Below are positions 53,220 to 61,570 of a DNA stretch of 64,000 nucleotides, in pieces. The DNA is from Salinicola avicenniae. Lineage in GTDB: Bacteria > Pseudomonadota > Gammaproteobacteria > Pseudomonadales > Halomonadaceae. The notes under the pieces are model-generated. The model searched no databases. It was given only the letters and a program-made list of their open reading frames with translations, and had not been told where the DNA came from. Numbering within the stretch: the stretch's first letter is position 1; the number at the start of each line of letters is the position of its first letter. The translations under genes and the position numbers were made by a program. The stretch spans positions 682,001 to 746,000 of the forward strand of contig NZ_JAKQZC010000001.1 of assembly GCF_023736115.1 (NCBI RefSeq). Reading direction: 5' to 3'.

Positions 53220-53984
53220 TCAGCGGCGACCGGTGGTCCGGATCTCGTCGGCGATGGCCTCCAGCCGCTGTGCCAGCCGCGCCGGCATTTCCAGCGGCAG
53301 CAGGTGGCCGTAACCCGGGTAGACCTCGAGTTCGCCGGCGGCCAGATGCGGCATGACCTCACGACGCTGGGTCGATGGCGGCAACGACGGGTCGAGATCG
53401 CCGACCAGCACCCAGGCGGGCGTGTCGAGACGGCCGACGCGCTCGCGCCAATCCTCGGCGTAGGTTTGTGTCGGCCAGGCACGCCAGGCCGCCGGATTGG
53501 CGCCAATGGCATCTTCCACCGCCTGCTGGTAGTCGGTCGGGTCGAGGGTGACGGCGCTGGCACCGTCGATAAAGGCGCGCGCCTGCGCCTCGCTGAAGTC
53601 GAAATCGAGCTGAAAGCGATGCTCCTCGTCGCTGATGGCCTGCGGGCCCGGCGGGGAAGGGGCGATCAGCACCAGCGCGCGCAGCCAGTCGGGTTGCGCG
53701 GCGGCGAGCGTCATCGCGATGCGTCCGGAAAACGAGTGGCCGACCAGAATCACGTCGTCGAGGTCGGCGGCCTCGATCGTCTCGCGCACGTGACGGGTCA
53801 TCGAGGCGACATCGTAGCCCGACACCTCGCGAGCACTGCCGAAGCCCGGCATGTCCAGCGTGACCACGCGGCAGTCCGAAGCGATCTGCGAGATGACCGC
53901 CGTCCATTCATGGTGCGAGCTGCCGAAGAAGTGCATGAGTACCAGGGTCGGTTGCCCCTGGCCGCTGTCACTGGCGATGGTCAT
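53220..53984 (-). CDS. Alpha/beta hydrolase
   Basis: A 254-residue hydrolase with the classical fold. The nucleophile is Ser84 in VGHSFSG, the acid is Asp in LVGDLDPSLPP and the base His in GYGHLLPLE. HFFGSSHHEW forms the oxyanion strand. Substrates cannot be assigned. It is convergent with the aconitase-X-like gene and separated from lrgB. Confidence 0.88.
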   Translation of the reverse strand: MTIASDSGQGQPTLVLMHFFGSSHHEWTAVISQIASDCRVVTLDMPGFGSAREVSGYDVASMTRHVRETIEAADLDDVILVGHSFSGRIAMTLAAAQPDWLRALVLIAPSPPGPQAISDEEHRFQLDFDFSEAQARAFIDGASAVTLDPTDYQQAVEDAIGANPAAWRAWPTQTYAEDWRERVGRLDTPAWVLVGDLDPSLPPSTQRREVMPHLAAGELEVYPGYGHLLPLEMPARLAQRLEAIADEIRTTGRR

Positions 53985-54012
53985 CCTGATGGCCTCCCTG
54001 CCGGTATGGATA

Positions 54013-54035
54013 CCTCAAGCGTAGCGGGCTTGAGG
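54013..54035 (-). terminator. Possible terminator of the lrgAB operon
   Basis: An 8-bp stem, CCTCAAGC (54013-54020) with GCTTGAGG (54028-54035), lies 75 bp past the lrgB stop and just before the hydrolase start. No good T tract follows, so it may be only a leader hairpin. Confidence 0.35.
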
Positions 54036-54109
54036 GATCTGTCAGGGGGCGGATGCGGCGCGCTCGAAGGATGCGCTTGGAGAGAGCGGGACAGCCGAGG
54101 CCATTCGGA

Positions 54110-54838
54110 TCAGAAGAACAGGTGCCACACCAGGGGCAGCGCCACGGCGGTGAAGGTGCCGGTGAGGCTCATGCCGAGCGAGGCGAAGGCGCCGGCGACG
54201 CTGCTGATCTCGAAGGCGCGTACCGTGCCCAGGGCATGGCCGTTGATGCCCAGTGCCAGGCCGATCAGGCGCGGATCGCGGATTCTCAGCAGGCGGCAGA
54301 GCCACTCCACGCCGAAGATCGCGGTGACACCGGTAATGACCAGCGCGCCCATCAACAGCGCAGTCGATCCGCCCAGCTCGCGTGTCAGCCCCATGGCGAT
54401 CGGCGAGGTGACCGATTTCGGCGCCAACGAGGCCAGTATCTCGACCGGTGCGCCCAGCAGGGCGGCGATGGCCACGGCATAGAGTGCGGCCAGCGTGGCG
54501 GAGAGTGGTAGCGTCAGCAGGATCGGTTTCCACAGGGCGCGAATCTGCGGCAGCTGCTGATAGAGCGGCACGGCCAGGGCAACCGTGGCCGGGCCGAGCA
54601 GCAGCATCAGCCAGGCGGCGCCTCGGTTGTAGTCCTCGACGCCGACGGGCAGCACGGCGATCACGGCGGCGATCAGCAGGGCGGCGATCAGCATCGGCGG
54701 GCACCAGCTGGGGCGCCGCATCAGCTTGAACACCTGAATGCCCGCGAAGTAGGCGCCAAGCGTCAGCGCGATGGCGGCAACGGGCGTCTCGAACCAGCTC
54801 TGTGGCAGGCTGGCGAGGCGCGAGAGCCACTCATTCAT
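54110..54838 (-). CDS. lrgB: LrgB/CidB-family membrane protein
   Basis: A 242-residue protein with about seven helices. The family hallmarks are LAPKSVTSPIAMGLTRELGG and LGINGHALGTVRAFEISSVAGAFASLGMSLTG. It acts with LrgA in the inner membrane; proposed roles are murein-hydrolase control or pyruvate/glycolate transport. It overlaps lrgA by 8 bp. Confidence 0.92.
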   Translation of the reverse strand: MNEWLSRLASLPQSWFETPVAAIALTLGAYFAGIQVFKLMRRPSWCPPMLIAALLIAAVIAVLPVGVEDYNRGAAWLMLLLGPATVALAVPLYQQLPQIRALWKPILLTLPLSATLAALYAVAIAALLGAPVEILASLAPKSVTSPIAMGLTRELGGSTALLMGALVITGVTAIFGVEWLCRLLRIRDPRLIGLALGINGHALGTVRAFEISSVAGAFASLGMSLTGTFTAVALPLVWHLFF

Positions 54839-55196
54839 GGGCCGGTGCCTCGGTCGCCGGCGGCAGATAGCGACGCATCAGCAGCAGGCTCGACAGCACG
54901 CTGAGCAGGGTACCGACGATCAGCGCGATCAGGATCGCCGGCCACTGGTGGGCGTAGCGCCCGGCAATGAAGAAGATCTCGACCACGCCGGGCATGATCA
55001 GCAGGGCCAGCATCGCGATCAGCGGCTGGCTGACATGCACGATGTCGTCGTTCATGCGGCCGCGATAAAGGAACCACAGCGCCAGCAGCAGCATGCCGAT
55101 GACGCCGCTGGGCATGGGCAGGTCGAGCAGCTCGACGCCTGTCTGGCCGAGAAGCAGGAAACCGAGCAGCCAGAGAAAGCCGCGAAGAACAGACAT
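54831..55196 (-). CDS. lrgA: LrgA/CidA-family holin-like protein
   Basis: A 121-residue protein with four helices (GFLWLLGFLLLGQTGVELL; PMPSGVIGMLLLALWFLYRG; PLIAMLALLIMPGVVEIFFIAG). P-x-P-G-x-x-x-G-M is the CidA/LrgA signature. It is first in lrgAB. Confidence 0.9.
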   Translation of the reverse strand: MSVLRGFLWLLGFLLLGQTGVELLDLPMPSGVIGMLLLALWFLYRGRMNDDIVHVSQPLIAMLALLIMPGVVEIFFIAGRYAHQWPAILIALIVGTLLSVLSSLLLMRRYLPPATEAPAHE

Positions 55197-55681
55197 GAAA
55201 CGATTCCGGGCAGGCGAAAGGTTCGCATCATAACAAATTGCGGGATCGCGCGCGGTCGCCGGTGCGCAGGGCCCCGCACTTTCCGATGACGATTTTCAGC
55301 CACCGCGCGGATACGAATCGTGACAATCTGGGCGAGCCCCGCCATGACGTGTCGTCGACGCGACAGCCGGTGCAGAAACCATGCACGGGCGTGAACTGCG
55401 GCGCAATGTCGCTTATTCTTGGCGATGCCTTCGTTGTGAGTCGATCACCGCTGCGGCAGTACAGAGGGGGAAACACTGCACAGAGTGGCGCGCGGTGAAG
55501 CGGTCAAGGGCCTACCCGGGCGATTTCGATGATGTGCGTCGCGCTTGTCGCCACCTGCGGGTGCTGGTTGTCACCCAAGGGTGTCAGCGCCGAGCGAGCG
55601 GCGGTCATCGCGTCATGCAGGGAAGCTGCCCCGGACGATAATTCCCCAGATGAACCATCTTGAGGACAGAGGAAACGCGAC
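55197..55681. other. Gene-free region between lrgA and fbaB
   Basis: 485 bp between divergent genes. GATAAT at 55636-55641 could be the fbaB -10, but no matching -35 was found. No convincing gene or repeat is present. Confidence 0.5.
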
Positions 55682-56734
55682 ATGACCGATATTGCCAAGC
55701 TGCTGGGCGACGAAGCCGACAGCCTTCTCAGCCACACCTGCACGGGGTTCAAGAAGGACGACCTCTACCTGCCCGGGCCCGACTATGTCGATCGCGTCTT
55801 CGCCGACAGCGACCGCAGCCCGCACGTGATGCGCAACCTGCAGACGCTCTTCAATACCGGTCGTCTGGGAGGCACCGGCTATCTCAGCATTCTGCCGGTT
55901 GACCAGGGCATCGAGCACTCCGCAGGCGCCTCGTTCGCGCCCAATCCGATGTACTTCGATCCCAAGAACATTCTCGAGCTGGCGCTGCAAGGTGGCTGCA
56001 ACTGCGCCTGCTCGACGCTCGGCGTGCTCTCTTCGGTGGCGCGGCGCTATGCCCACAAGATCCCGATGATGCTCAAGCTCAACCATAACGAGAGCCTGAC
56101 GCTGCCGGCCATGTACGAGCAGACCATGTTCGCGCAGATCGAACAGGCTCACGACATGGGCTGCATCGCGGTCGGCGCCACCATCTACTTCGGCTCCGAG
56201 GATTGCCGTCGGCAGATCCAGGAAGTCAGCGAGGCCTTCGAGCGTGCTCATGAGCTGGGCATGGTCACCGTGCTCTGGTCCTACCTGCGCAACCCCGAGT
56301 TCAAGAAGGACGGCACCGACTACCATGTCGCGTCCGATCTCACCAGCCAGGCGGTGCACCTGGCGGCGACCATCAAGGCCGATATCGTCAAGCAGAAGCT
56401 GCCGGAGAACAACGGTGGCTACAAGGCGATCGGCTTCGGCCATACCCATGACAAGGTCTACAGCGAGCTGACCAGCGATCACCCGGTCGATCTGGCCCGC
56501 TACCAGGTGGCCAACTCCTTCATGGGACGTGCCGGACTGATCAACTCCGGTGGCGGCTCCAAGGGGCACTCCGACATGGGTGAAGCCGTGCGTACCGCCG
56601 TGATCAACAAGCGGGCCGGCGGCATGGGCCTGATCTCCGGGCGCAAGGCGTTCCAGAAGCCGATGAACGAAGGTGTCGAGCTGCTCAACGCGATCCAGGA
56701 TGTCTATCTCTCCAAGGACGTGACGATCGCCTGA
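55682..56734 (+). CDS. fbaB: Class I fructose-bisphosphate aldolase (FbaB/DhnA type)
   Basis: A 350-residue enzyme, the length of E. coli FbaB. It cleaves fructose-1,6-bisphosphate through a Schiff base on Lys237 ([13 protein letters not shown]). [39 protein letters not shown] and [11 protein letters not shown] are family segments. With pgk and epd nearby it serves glycolysis or gluconeogenesis. GAGGAAACGCG precedes the ATG. A stem-loop follows. Confidence 0.96.
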   Translation: MTDIAKLLGDEADSLLSHTCTGFKKDDLYLPGPDYVDRVFADSDRSPHVMRNLQTLFNTGRLGGTGYLSILPVDQGIEHSAGASFAPNPMYFDPKNILELALQGGCNCACSTLGVLSSVARRYAHKIPMMLKLNHNESLTLPAMYEQTMFAQIEQAHDMGCIAVGATIYFGSEDCRRQIQEVSEAFERAHELGMVTVLWSYLRNPEFKKDGTDYHVASDLTSQAVHLAATIKADIVKQKLPENNGGYKAIGFGHTHDKVYSELTSDHPVDLARYQVANSFMGRAGLINSGGGSKGHSDMGEAVRTAVINKRAGGMGLISGRKAFQKPMNEGVELLNAIQDVYLSKDVTIA

Positions 56735-56751
56735 TCGGCATCTTCGTGGCA

Positions 56752-56783
56752 CGCGCCGAGTCCATCTCGGACTTGGCGCGTTC
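56752..56783 (+). terminator. fbaB terminator hairpin
   Basis: A 12-bp stem with one G-T pair, CGCGCCGAGTCC (56752-56763) with 56769-56780, closes an ATCTC loop and is followed by TTC. It lies 17 bp after the stop. Confidence 0.6.
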
Positions 56784-56859
56784 GAGACCGCCACATCCCG
56801 GCGACGTATCAGCTCTTGCCGTCCCGCCCCAGGCTTCAGTGCCTCACGGTCACGCTATC

Positions 56860-56907
56860 GACCTCGACCTCGACCTCGACCTCGACCTCGACCTCGACCT
56901 CGACCTC
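56860..56907. repeat. (GACCTC)8 hexanucleotide repeat
   Basis: Eight perfect copies of GACCTC followed by GACTCC. It lies in the 555-bp gap between fbaB and the second TTT operon and is outside any supported gene. Confidence 0.97.
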
Positions 56908-56940
56908 GACTCCGGTTGGGTTGCCACGTATCGTGCCTGT

Positions 56941-57028
56941 CCTCTGTCCTCTGTCCTCTGTCCTCTGTCCTCTGTCCTCTGTCCTCTGTCCTCTGTCCTC
57001 TGTCCTCTGTCCTCTGTCCTCTGTCCTC
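56941..57028. repeat. (CCTCTGT)12 heptanucleotide repeat
   Basis: Twelve perfect copies of CCTCTGT plus CCTC, beginning 33 bp after the hexamer array. A 7-bp unit changes frame at each copy, so it is not a coding repeat, although all frames stay open. Apart from this, the fbaB terminator and the palindrome near 57145, the gap 56735-57289 holds nothing recognised. Confidence 0.97.
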
Positions 57029-57144
57029 GCGAGCCCCCGCTGTCCGGCTCGGTCGCTGAATCTCGCCGTGTTAGACCAAAGCCGATTGGCGGCGTCTTTC
57101 CGGTAGGCGTATGTCTCAAGGGCATTTTTATCGCCGCGACTTTA

Positions 57145-57154
57145 GTCTGAAGAC
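57145..57154. promoter_or_regulatory. Short palindrome upstream of the second TTT operon
   Basis: GTCTGAAGAC, flanked by TTTA and CTAA, lies about 135 bp before the TctC-like start in an AT-richer stretch. It shares GTCT/AGAC arms with the palindrome before tctC (44294-44305), but the spacers differ. Confidence 0.3.
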
Positions 57155-57289
57155 CTAAGTTGAATTGTCTGACAAAGTTCCCTTCTTTACCTTGCAGGTC
57201 GTGATCAATGGTAACGCTATCATTTGGTTCCCGATGACGAGACAGGCCGATGCTGGCCCGCGGGAAGCAACGGTGAAGGGAGACGTATC

Positions 57290-58348
57290 ATGCGAACGAA
57301 TTGGAGCAAGACCAGCCTGGCACTGCTGGCCAGTGCCGCCATGGGGCTCGGCGCCACCGCCCAGGCCGCCGACGACTGCCCGCTGCCGGGCAACCTGCGC
57401 GTCGTGATCGGTTCGACCTCGACCGGTGGCGACACGTACCAGAATTCGAGCATCGTGGTCGATCACCTGGCCGAGAAGCTCGACATCAATGCCAAGGTCG
57501 ACGCTGTCGGTGCCATGGCCGGCTTCCGCGCACTCGAACGCAGCCGCCACGGCAATACCGTGATGATCTTCCACGACCAGTCCTACCTCGGCAATCTCTA
57601 CGGCGTGAACGGCTATCCCGACATTTTCGCGGACTACCAGATCGGACCGACGGTCGCGATCAATCCGGGTAACGCTTACCTGGTGCCCAAGGATTCGCCC
57701 TATCAGAACCTGCAGGAGATCATCGATGCCGCCGGCAACGGCGAGCAGGTGCGCGTGGCGATCCAGCCGGGCGGCGTCTCCGAGATCGGCTTTTCGGCGC
57801 TCAAGAATGCCGTGCGGCTGCAGTATCCGGGGCAGGAAGGCAACATCGTCGCGGTCAACACCGGCTCCCAGGCGGACAAGAACCAGCTGCTGTTCGACGG
57901 TGCCGTGGACGTGATCAACGGGTCGGTGCAGGCCAACGAGCAGTACACCCAGCTGCCGGAAGACGACCAGAAGGCGATGCGCTTCGTCTGGCTGACCGCC
58001 CGCGAGGATACGATCGAGCAGACCAACGAGGCGGGCATGGGCGACACCTCCCGCGAGCAGCTGCTGGCCTACGTGGCGCCCAACGTCAGCGTGCCGATGA
58101 ATGAAGGCGCGGACGAGAACTTCACCTTCGATAAGGAGTTCTTCTTCCTCTACAACAAGGACATGGACCCGGCCGCCATCGACTGCATCGACAACGCGCT
58201 GGCCGAGATCTACGACGAGGGCGGGATCCAGGAGCAGCAGAAGCGCTCGTTCTTCGTGCCCGACTTCAAGCCGTCCGCCGAAGCGGCGAGCTACCTCGAG
58301 CAGAAGCGGGATCAATACGAGTCGATCATCGACAATCTCGACGGTTGA
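57290..58348 (+). CDS. TctC-like binding protein of the second tripartite transporter
   Basis: A 352-residue periplasmic protein. The signal peptide ends TAQA-AD (about residue 27). The mature start DCPLPGNLRVVIGSTSTGGDTYQNS and the segment VAINPGNAYLVPKDSPYQNLQEIIDAA are TctC-like, though farther from citrate-type members than the first system. The ligand is unknown. GAAGGGAGACG precedes the ATG. Two membrane subunits follow on the same strand. Confidence 0.85.
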   Translation: MRTNWSKTSLALLASAAMGLGATAQAADDCPLPGNLRVVIGSTSTGGDTYQNSSIVVDHLAEKLDINAKVDAVGAMAGFRALERSRHGNTVMIFHDQSYLGNLYGVNGYPDIFADYQIGPTVAINPGNAYLVPKDSPYQNLQEIIDAAGNGEQVRVAIQPGGVSEIGFSALKNAVRLQYPGQEGNIVAVNTGSQADKNQLLFDGAVDVINGSVQANEQYTQLPEDDQKAMRFVWLTAREDTIEQTNEAGMGDTSREQLLAYVAPNVSVPMNEGADENFTFDKEFFFLYNKDMDPAAIDCIDNALAEIYDEGGIQEQQKRSFFVPDFKPSAEAASYLEQKRDQYESIIDNLDG

Positions 58349-58522
58349 TACCGCCGGCACCGGCCACGATCGCGGCCGGTGCCGCCCTTTCCACCCCGAC
58401 GAACCCCGTGATACGCCCCGCGTCGACACCCTCGCTCTGCCGCGATGGGCTCGCGCCGACGCCGCACACGGACCCGTTTTCTCGATGCTGTCGGCGGTAA
58501 GCCGGCGCAGGAGCCGCTTTCC

Positions 58523-58966
58523 ATGGAAAGCCATTGGCTATCGCTGCTCGATGTCTCCATCGACTTCGATCAATCGCATCTGTTCTTTCCGCGTATCGTC
58601 ACCTGGGTGCTGGTTATCCTGCTGGGCCTCATCCTGGTGACGCGCTACCGCCGCGTGATGCCGGGTATCCAGCGTGCCGGGCGTGTGCTGGCGGGGCGTG
58701 AAGGCCATTTCGATCACAAGCGTTTCTTCGGCACGCTGATACTGACCACGCTCTACTTCTATCTGATGGGCGTCCTGAGCGATGTCTTTCCCAATACGGG
58801 ATACAGCTTTTTGATCATGTCGGTGGTCTTCGTGCTGTCGCTGTCGCTGCTCTATCTCGACCGCTTCACGCCGCGCCTGCTGACGATCGTCATCCTGAAT
58901 GCGCTGATCGCGCCGACGCTGGCGTGGTACGTGCTCTCCCAGCTTTTCCGCATCACGCTGCCCTGA
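58523..58966 (+). CDS. TctB-like small membrane subunit
   Basis: A 147-residue protein with four helices (IVTWVLVILLGLILVTRY, LILTTLYFYLMGVLSDV, YSFLIMSVVFVLSLSLLYL and a last one at the C-terminus). Position and topology fit TctB, although sequence conservation in this family is low. The start at 58523 has CAGGAG at a rather long distance. A 174-bp gap separates it from the binding-protein gene, and 15 bp from the large subunit. Confidence 0.8.
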   Translation: MESHWLSLLDVSIDFDQSHLFFPRIVTWVLVILLGLILVTRYRRVMPGIQRAGRVLAGREGHFDHKRFFGTLILTTLYFYLMGVLSDVFPNTGYSFLIMSVVFVLSLSLLYLDRFTPRLLTIVILNALIAPTLAWYVLSQLFRITLP

Positions 58967-58981
58967 CCGGAGAGACTCATC

Positions 58982-60490
58982 ATGGATATCCTCTCTCATC
59001 TCACGCCGCTGTTCTTCGGCCTGATCGCCGCCGGTACGCTGATCGGCATCATCTTCGGCGCGATTCCCGGGATGACCGCGACCATGGCGGTGGCGGTCTG
59101 CTTGCCGCTGACCTACGCCTTCGGGCTCGAGAATGGCATCGCGCTGCTGCTGGGGCTCTACGTCGGCGGCATCTCCGGCGGCATGGTGCCGGCGGTGCTG
59201 CTCAATATTCCGGGGACGCCGTCGTCGATCACCACGACCTTCGACGGCTACCCGATGGCGCAGCGTGGCGAAGGCGAGCGGGCGCTCAAGACCGGTATCG
59301 TGGCGTCGATCTTCGGCGGGCTGTTCAGCGCCGCAGTGCTCTTCTTCTTCGCGCCGGTACTCTCGGACTTCGCGATCCAGTTTTCCAACGTCGAGAAGTT
59401 CCTGATCATTCTGCTGGCGCTGACGGTGATCGCCTCGCTCTGTTCCAACATGCTGATGGGCATCTTCAGCGGCGTGCTCGGTGTCTGGCTGAGCCTGATC
59501 GGCACCTACTCGATCATGGACGGCGGCAACGGCGAAACCCGTCTGATGTTCGACTGGATGGAGTACCACCTGATCGACGGTTTCTCGCTGCTACCGGTGC
59601 TGATCGGGATCTTCGGCTTGACCACCGTGCTGCTGGATGCCGAAAACGGTTTCAAGGACGAAGCCGCCCAGGGGCCGATCTCGCTGAAGAACGGCAAGCG
59701 CTTCTCGTTCGGTGTGTTCAAGGGGCAGCTGACCAATCTGGTTCGCTCTTCGGGCATCGGCACCTTCGTCGGCATGCTGCCGGGCGTCGGCGGCAGCGCC
59801 GCCTCGGTGCTGGCCTACAGCCAGGAGAAGAACTTTTCGCGCGACTCGTCGCAGATGGGCAAGGGCGCGCCACAGGGGATCGTCTCTTCGGAGTCCTCGA
59901 ACAACGCCCTGACCGGCGGTGCGCTGGTGCCGCTGCTGTCGCTGGGGATTCCGGGGGATTCGACCACCGCGATCCTGATCGGCGCCTTCACGCTGCAAGG
60001 GATTCAGGTCGGACCGCTGTTCATCGGCAACAACCTCGATACCTGGTACCTGATGATCATCGCTCTGGTGGTCGCCAACTTCCTGATGTTCGGCATCATG
60101 TACTTTGCAATCCGACGCATCGCCAAGGTGGTCGAGGTACCCAAGTACATCCTGTATCCGCTGATCATCATGATGTGCGTCGTCGGCGCCTATGCGATCA
60201 ACTACGGCATCATGTTCGATGTCTGGACGCTGCTGATCTTCGGTCTCTTCGGCTGGGTCGCGCACAAGATCGGGCTGGAAGTGGTGCCGCTGATCATCGG
60301 CTTCATCCTCGGCAAGTCGGCGGAGGTCTACTTCGTCAAGAGCCTGGAGTCCTACGGCAACTTCTCGATCTTCTTCACCAAGAGCCCGATCGCCATGGTG
60401 CTCTGGGCGCTGATCGCGGTGTCGCTGGCGTTCGCGATCTACCTGCGCCTGCGTAACCGTCGCGAGACCCGTACCACGACAGTGAGTTGA
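58982..60490 (+). CDS. TctA-like large membrane subunit
   Basis: A 502-residue pore protein. Signatures are IIFGAIPGMTATMAVAVCLPLTYAFGLENGIALLLGLYVGGISGGMVPAVLLNIPGTPSS and SSNNALTGGALVPLLSLGIPGDSTTAILIGAF. It forms a TTT system with the two genes before it. No two-component genes are beside this operon, unlike the tctCBA locus. A long hairpin follows. Confidence 0.93.
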   Translation: MDILSHLTPLFFGLIAAGTLIGIIFGAIPGMTATMAVAVCLPLTYAFGLENGIALLLGLYVGGISGGMVPAVLLNIPGTPSSITTTFDGYPMAQRGEGERALKTGIVASIFGGLFSAAVLFFFAPVLSDFAIQFSNVEKFLIILLALTVIASLCSNMLMGIFSGVLGVWLSLIGTYSIMDGGNGETRLMFDWMEYHLIDGFSLLPVLIGIFGLTTVLLDAENGFKDEAAQGPISLKNGKRFSFGVFKGQLTNLVRSSGIGTFVGMLPGVGGSAASVLAYSQEKNFSRDSSQMGKGAPQGIVSSESSNNALTGGALVPLLSLGIPGDSTTAILIGAFTLQGIQVGPLFIGNNLDTWYLMIIALVVANFLMFGIMYFAIRRIAKVVEVPKYILYPLIIMMCVVGAYAINYGIMFDVWTLLIFGLFGWVAHKIGLEVVPLIIGFILGKSAEVYFVKSLESYGNFSIFFTKSPIAMVLWALIAVSLAFAIYLRLRNRRETRTTTVS

Positions 60491-60550
60491 ACCTCGACGG
60501 TTACCGGTCCGGTTGGTTGTCGGCAGGGTACACCGATAGTCGGGACGATC

Positions 60551-60590
60551 ACGCAAGAGGCCACGCCGGTGACGGCGTGGCCTCTTGCGT
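60551..60590. terminator. Long hairpin between the second TTT operon and ribH
   Basis: A perfect 17-bp stem, ACGCAAGAGGCCACGCC (60551-60567) with 60574-60590, closes a GGTGAC loop. It lies between convergent genes and probably serves both directions. T tracts are short. Confidence 0.8.
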
Positions 60591-60607
60591 GTCTGGCATC
60601 GGCTGGC

Positions 60608-61105
60608 TCAGTCGGCGCTGAGCTTGCGTACCTGATGCAGGTTTTCCATCGTCGTGAGACACGCTTCGGCCGCTTCGCGCCCCTTGCTCAGGAAGTGTTC
60701 GCGGAAGAAGCTCGTGTGCGATTCGTGCTCGTGGAAGTGGTGCGGCGTCAGCACGGCTGAGATTACCGGGACTTCCTGTTCCACCTGCAGGGCCATCATG
60801 GCATCGATGACCGCGGTCGAGACGAAGTCGTGGCGGTAGATGCCGCCGTCGACGATGAAACCGGAGGCGACGATCGCAGCATAGCGGCCGCTCTTGGCCA
60901 GGAGTTTCGCCTGCAGCGGGATCTCGAACACGCCGGGAACCGTGTAGGTGTCCACCTGGTCGGTGGAGAAACCGCGCTCGGCGACGGTGGCCAGAAAGCT
61001 CGCGTGGCAGTTTTCGACGATATCGCCGTGCCAGTCGGCGCGAATGAAGGCGATGCGCCGCGAGAGTGTCTGCTCGGAAAGCTGCGGCGGATAGGGCTGA
61101 TTCAT
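60608..61105 (-). CDS. ribH: 6,7-dimethyl-8-ribityllumazine synthase, RibH2 type
   Basis: A 165-residue enzyme joining ribityl-uracil and dihydroxybutanone phosphate in riboflavin synthesis. RIAFIRADWHGDIVENCHASFL, TVPGVFEIPLQAKLLAKSGRYAAIVASGFIVDGGIYRHDFVS and VISAVLTPHHFHEHESH follow the Brucella-like RibH2 decameric type rather than the icosahedral E. coli type. It stands alone behind an FMN riboswitch; the 147-bp leader after the aptamer contains the ribosome site. Confidence 0.92.
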   Translation of the reverse strand: MNQPYPPQLSEQTLSRRIAFIRADWHGDIVENCHASFLATVAERGFSTDQVDTYTVPGVFEIPLQAKLLAKSGRYAAIVASGFIVDGGIYRHDFVSTAVIDAMMALQVEQEVPVISAVLTPHHFHEHESHTSFFREHFLSKGREAAEACLTTMENLHQVRKLSAD

Positions 61106-61252
61106 GGTCGTTTCCCGTAGTCAGTGGCGGAGGTCACGCTAACCAGAATCAGGGCTGCGGCTCGCTTGAAAACGGGAAGGCGGTGAGGCGAACGCGAGCC
61201 GGCCGGCAGCCGGGAACGCGGTCGATCGACCGAATCGTCGTTGCAAGAGACA

Positions 61253-61411
61253 CCGTTCTCTTTCATCCGGACTATGACCGTCGGCTTCGGAATTGCACCG
61301 AATCTGCTGACCCCGGAAACCGCTGCCGGGCGCTCGCGGGCTTGAGTATCGCGTGCCTGTCGGCCATCGATACGCTTTACCGCCGGTGGGGACTTTCACC
61401 CCGCCCTGAGA
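61253..61411 (-). promoter_or_regulatory. FMN riboswitch (RFN element) of ribH
   Basis: On the minus strand the conserved blocks occur in order: AGGGCGGGGTGAAAGTCCC, CACCGGCGGTAAA, AGCCCGCGAGC, CAGCAGATTCGGTGCAATTC, CGAAGCCGACGGTCATAGTC and CGGATGAAAGAGAAC. P1 is GTTCTC with GAGAAC. FMN binding should lower ribH expression; the platform (about 147 nt) shows no clear terminator with a T run, so translational control is likely. Confidence 0.96.
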
Positions 61412-61452
61412 ACCGTAGACGGCGGCCGAGGGCCGCCGTCTACGGTTCTCAG
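61406..61452 (-). promoter_or_regulatory. Perfect 22-bp hairpin overlapping the riboswitch P1 5' strand
   Basis: A 22-bp stem with a 3-base loop, arms 61406-61427 and 61431-61452. In the ribH transcript its 3' arm ends in GTTCTCAG, which is the P1 5' strand. Its 5' arm contains GAGAAC, the same word as the P1 3' strand. It therefore competes with P1. Confidence 0.85.
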
Positions 61453-61570
61453 TCTACGCCCATCGTCGCTGGCGAGAAAGGCCGAACGCGCGCGTGGCTA
61501 TGGTATCTTGAGTCGATCGACGCCGATCGCAACACAACCCCCTGACACCTCTGGAAAAACGGAAGCGTGC

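Larger units (their letters stand above)
61106..61570. other. Divergent control region of ribH and the SorC-type regulator
   Basis: 465 bp. It holds the FMN riboswitch (61253-61411), the 22-bp hairpin directly 5' to it (61406-61452), and about 118 bp that must carry both promoters. TGG-TATCTT near 61499-61507 could be an extended -10 for the regulator. No other gene was found. Confidence 0.6.

Noticed and set aside
55613-55641. Sigma-70 promoter for fbaB using GATAAT
   Set aside because: The hexamer at the expected -35 position (TCATGC) does not resemble TTGACA.
56860-57028. CRISPR array
   Set aside because: The units are 6 and 7 bp and directly abutting, with no spacers and no cas genes.
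56746-57150. A plus-strand frame encoding LDLDLD and PLSSVLC repeats
   Set aside because: The peptide is only a reading of the GACCTC and CCTCTGT arrays. A 7-bp unit is open in all frames, and there is no ribosome site or family match.
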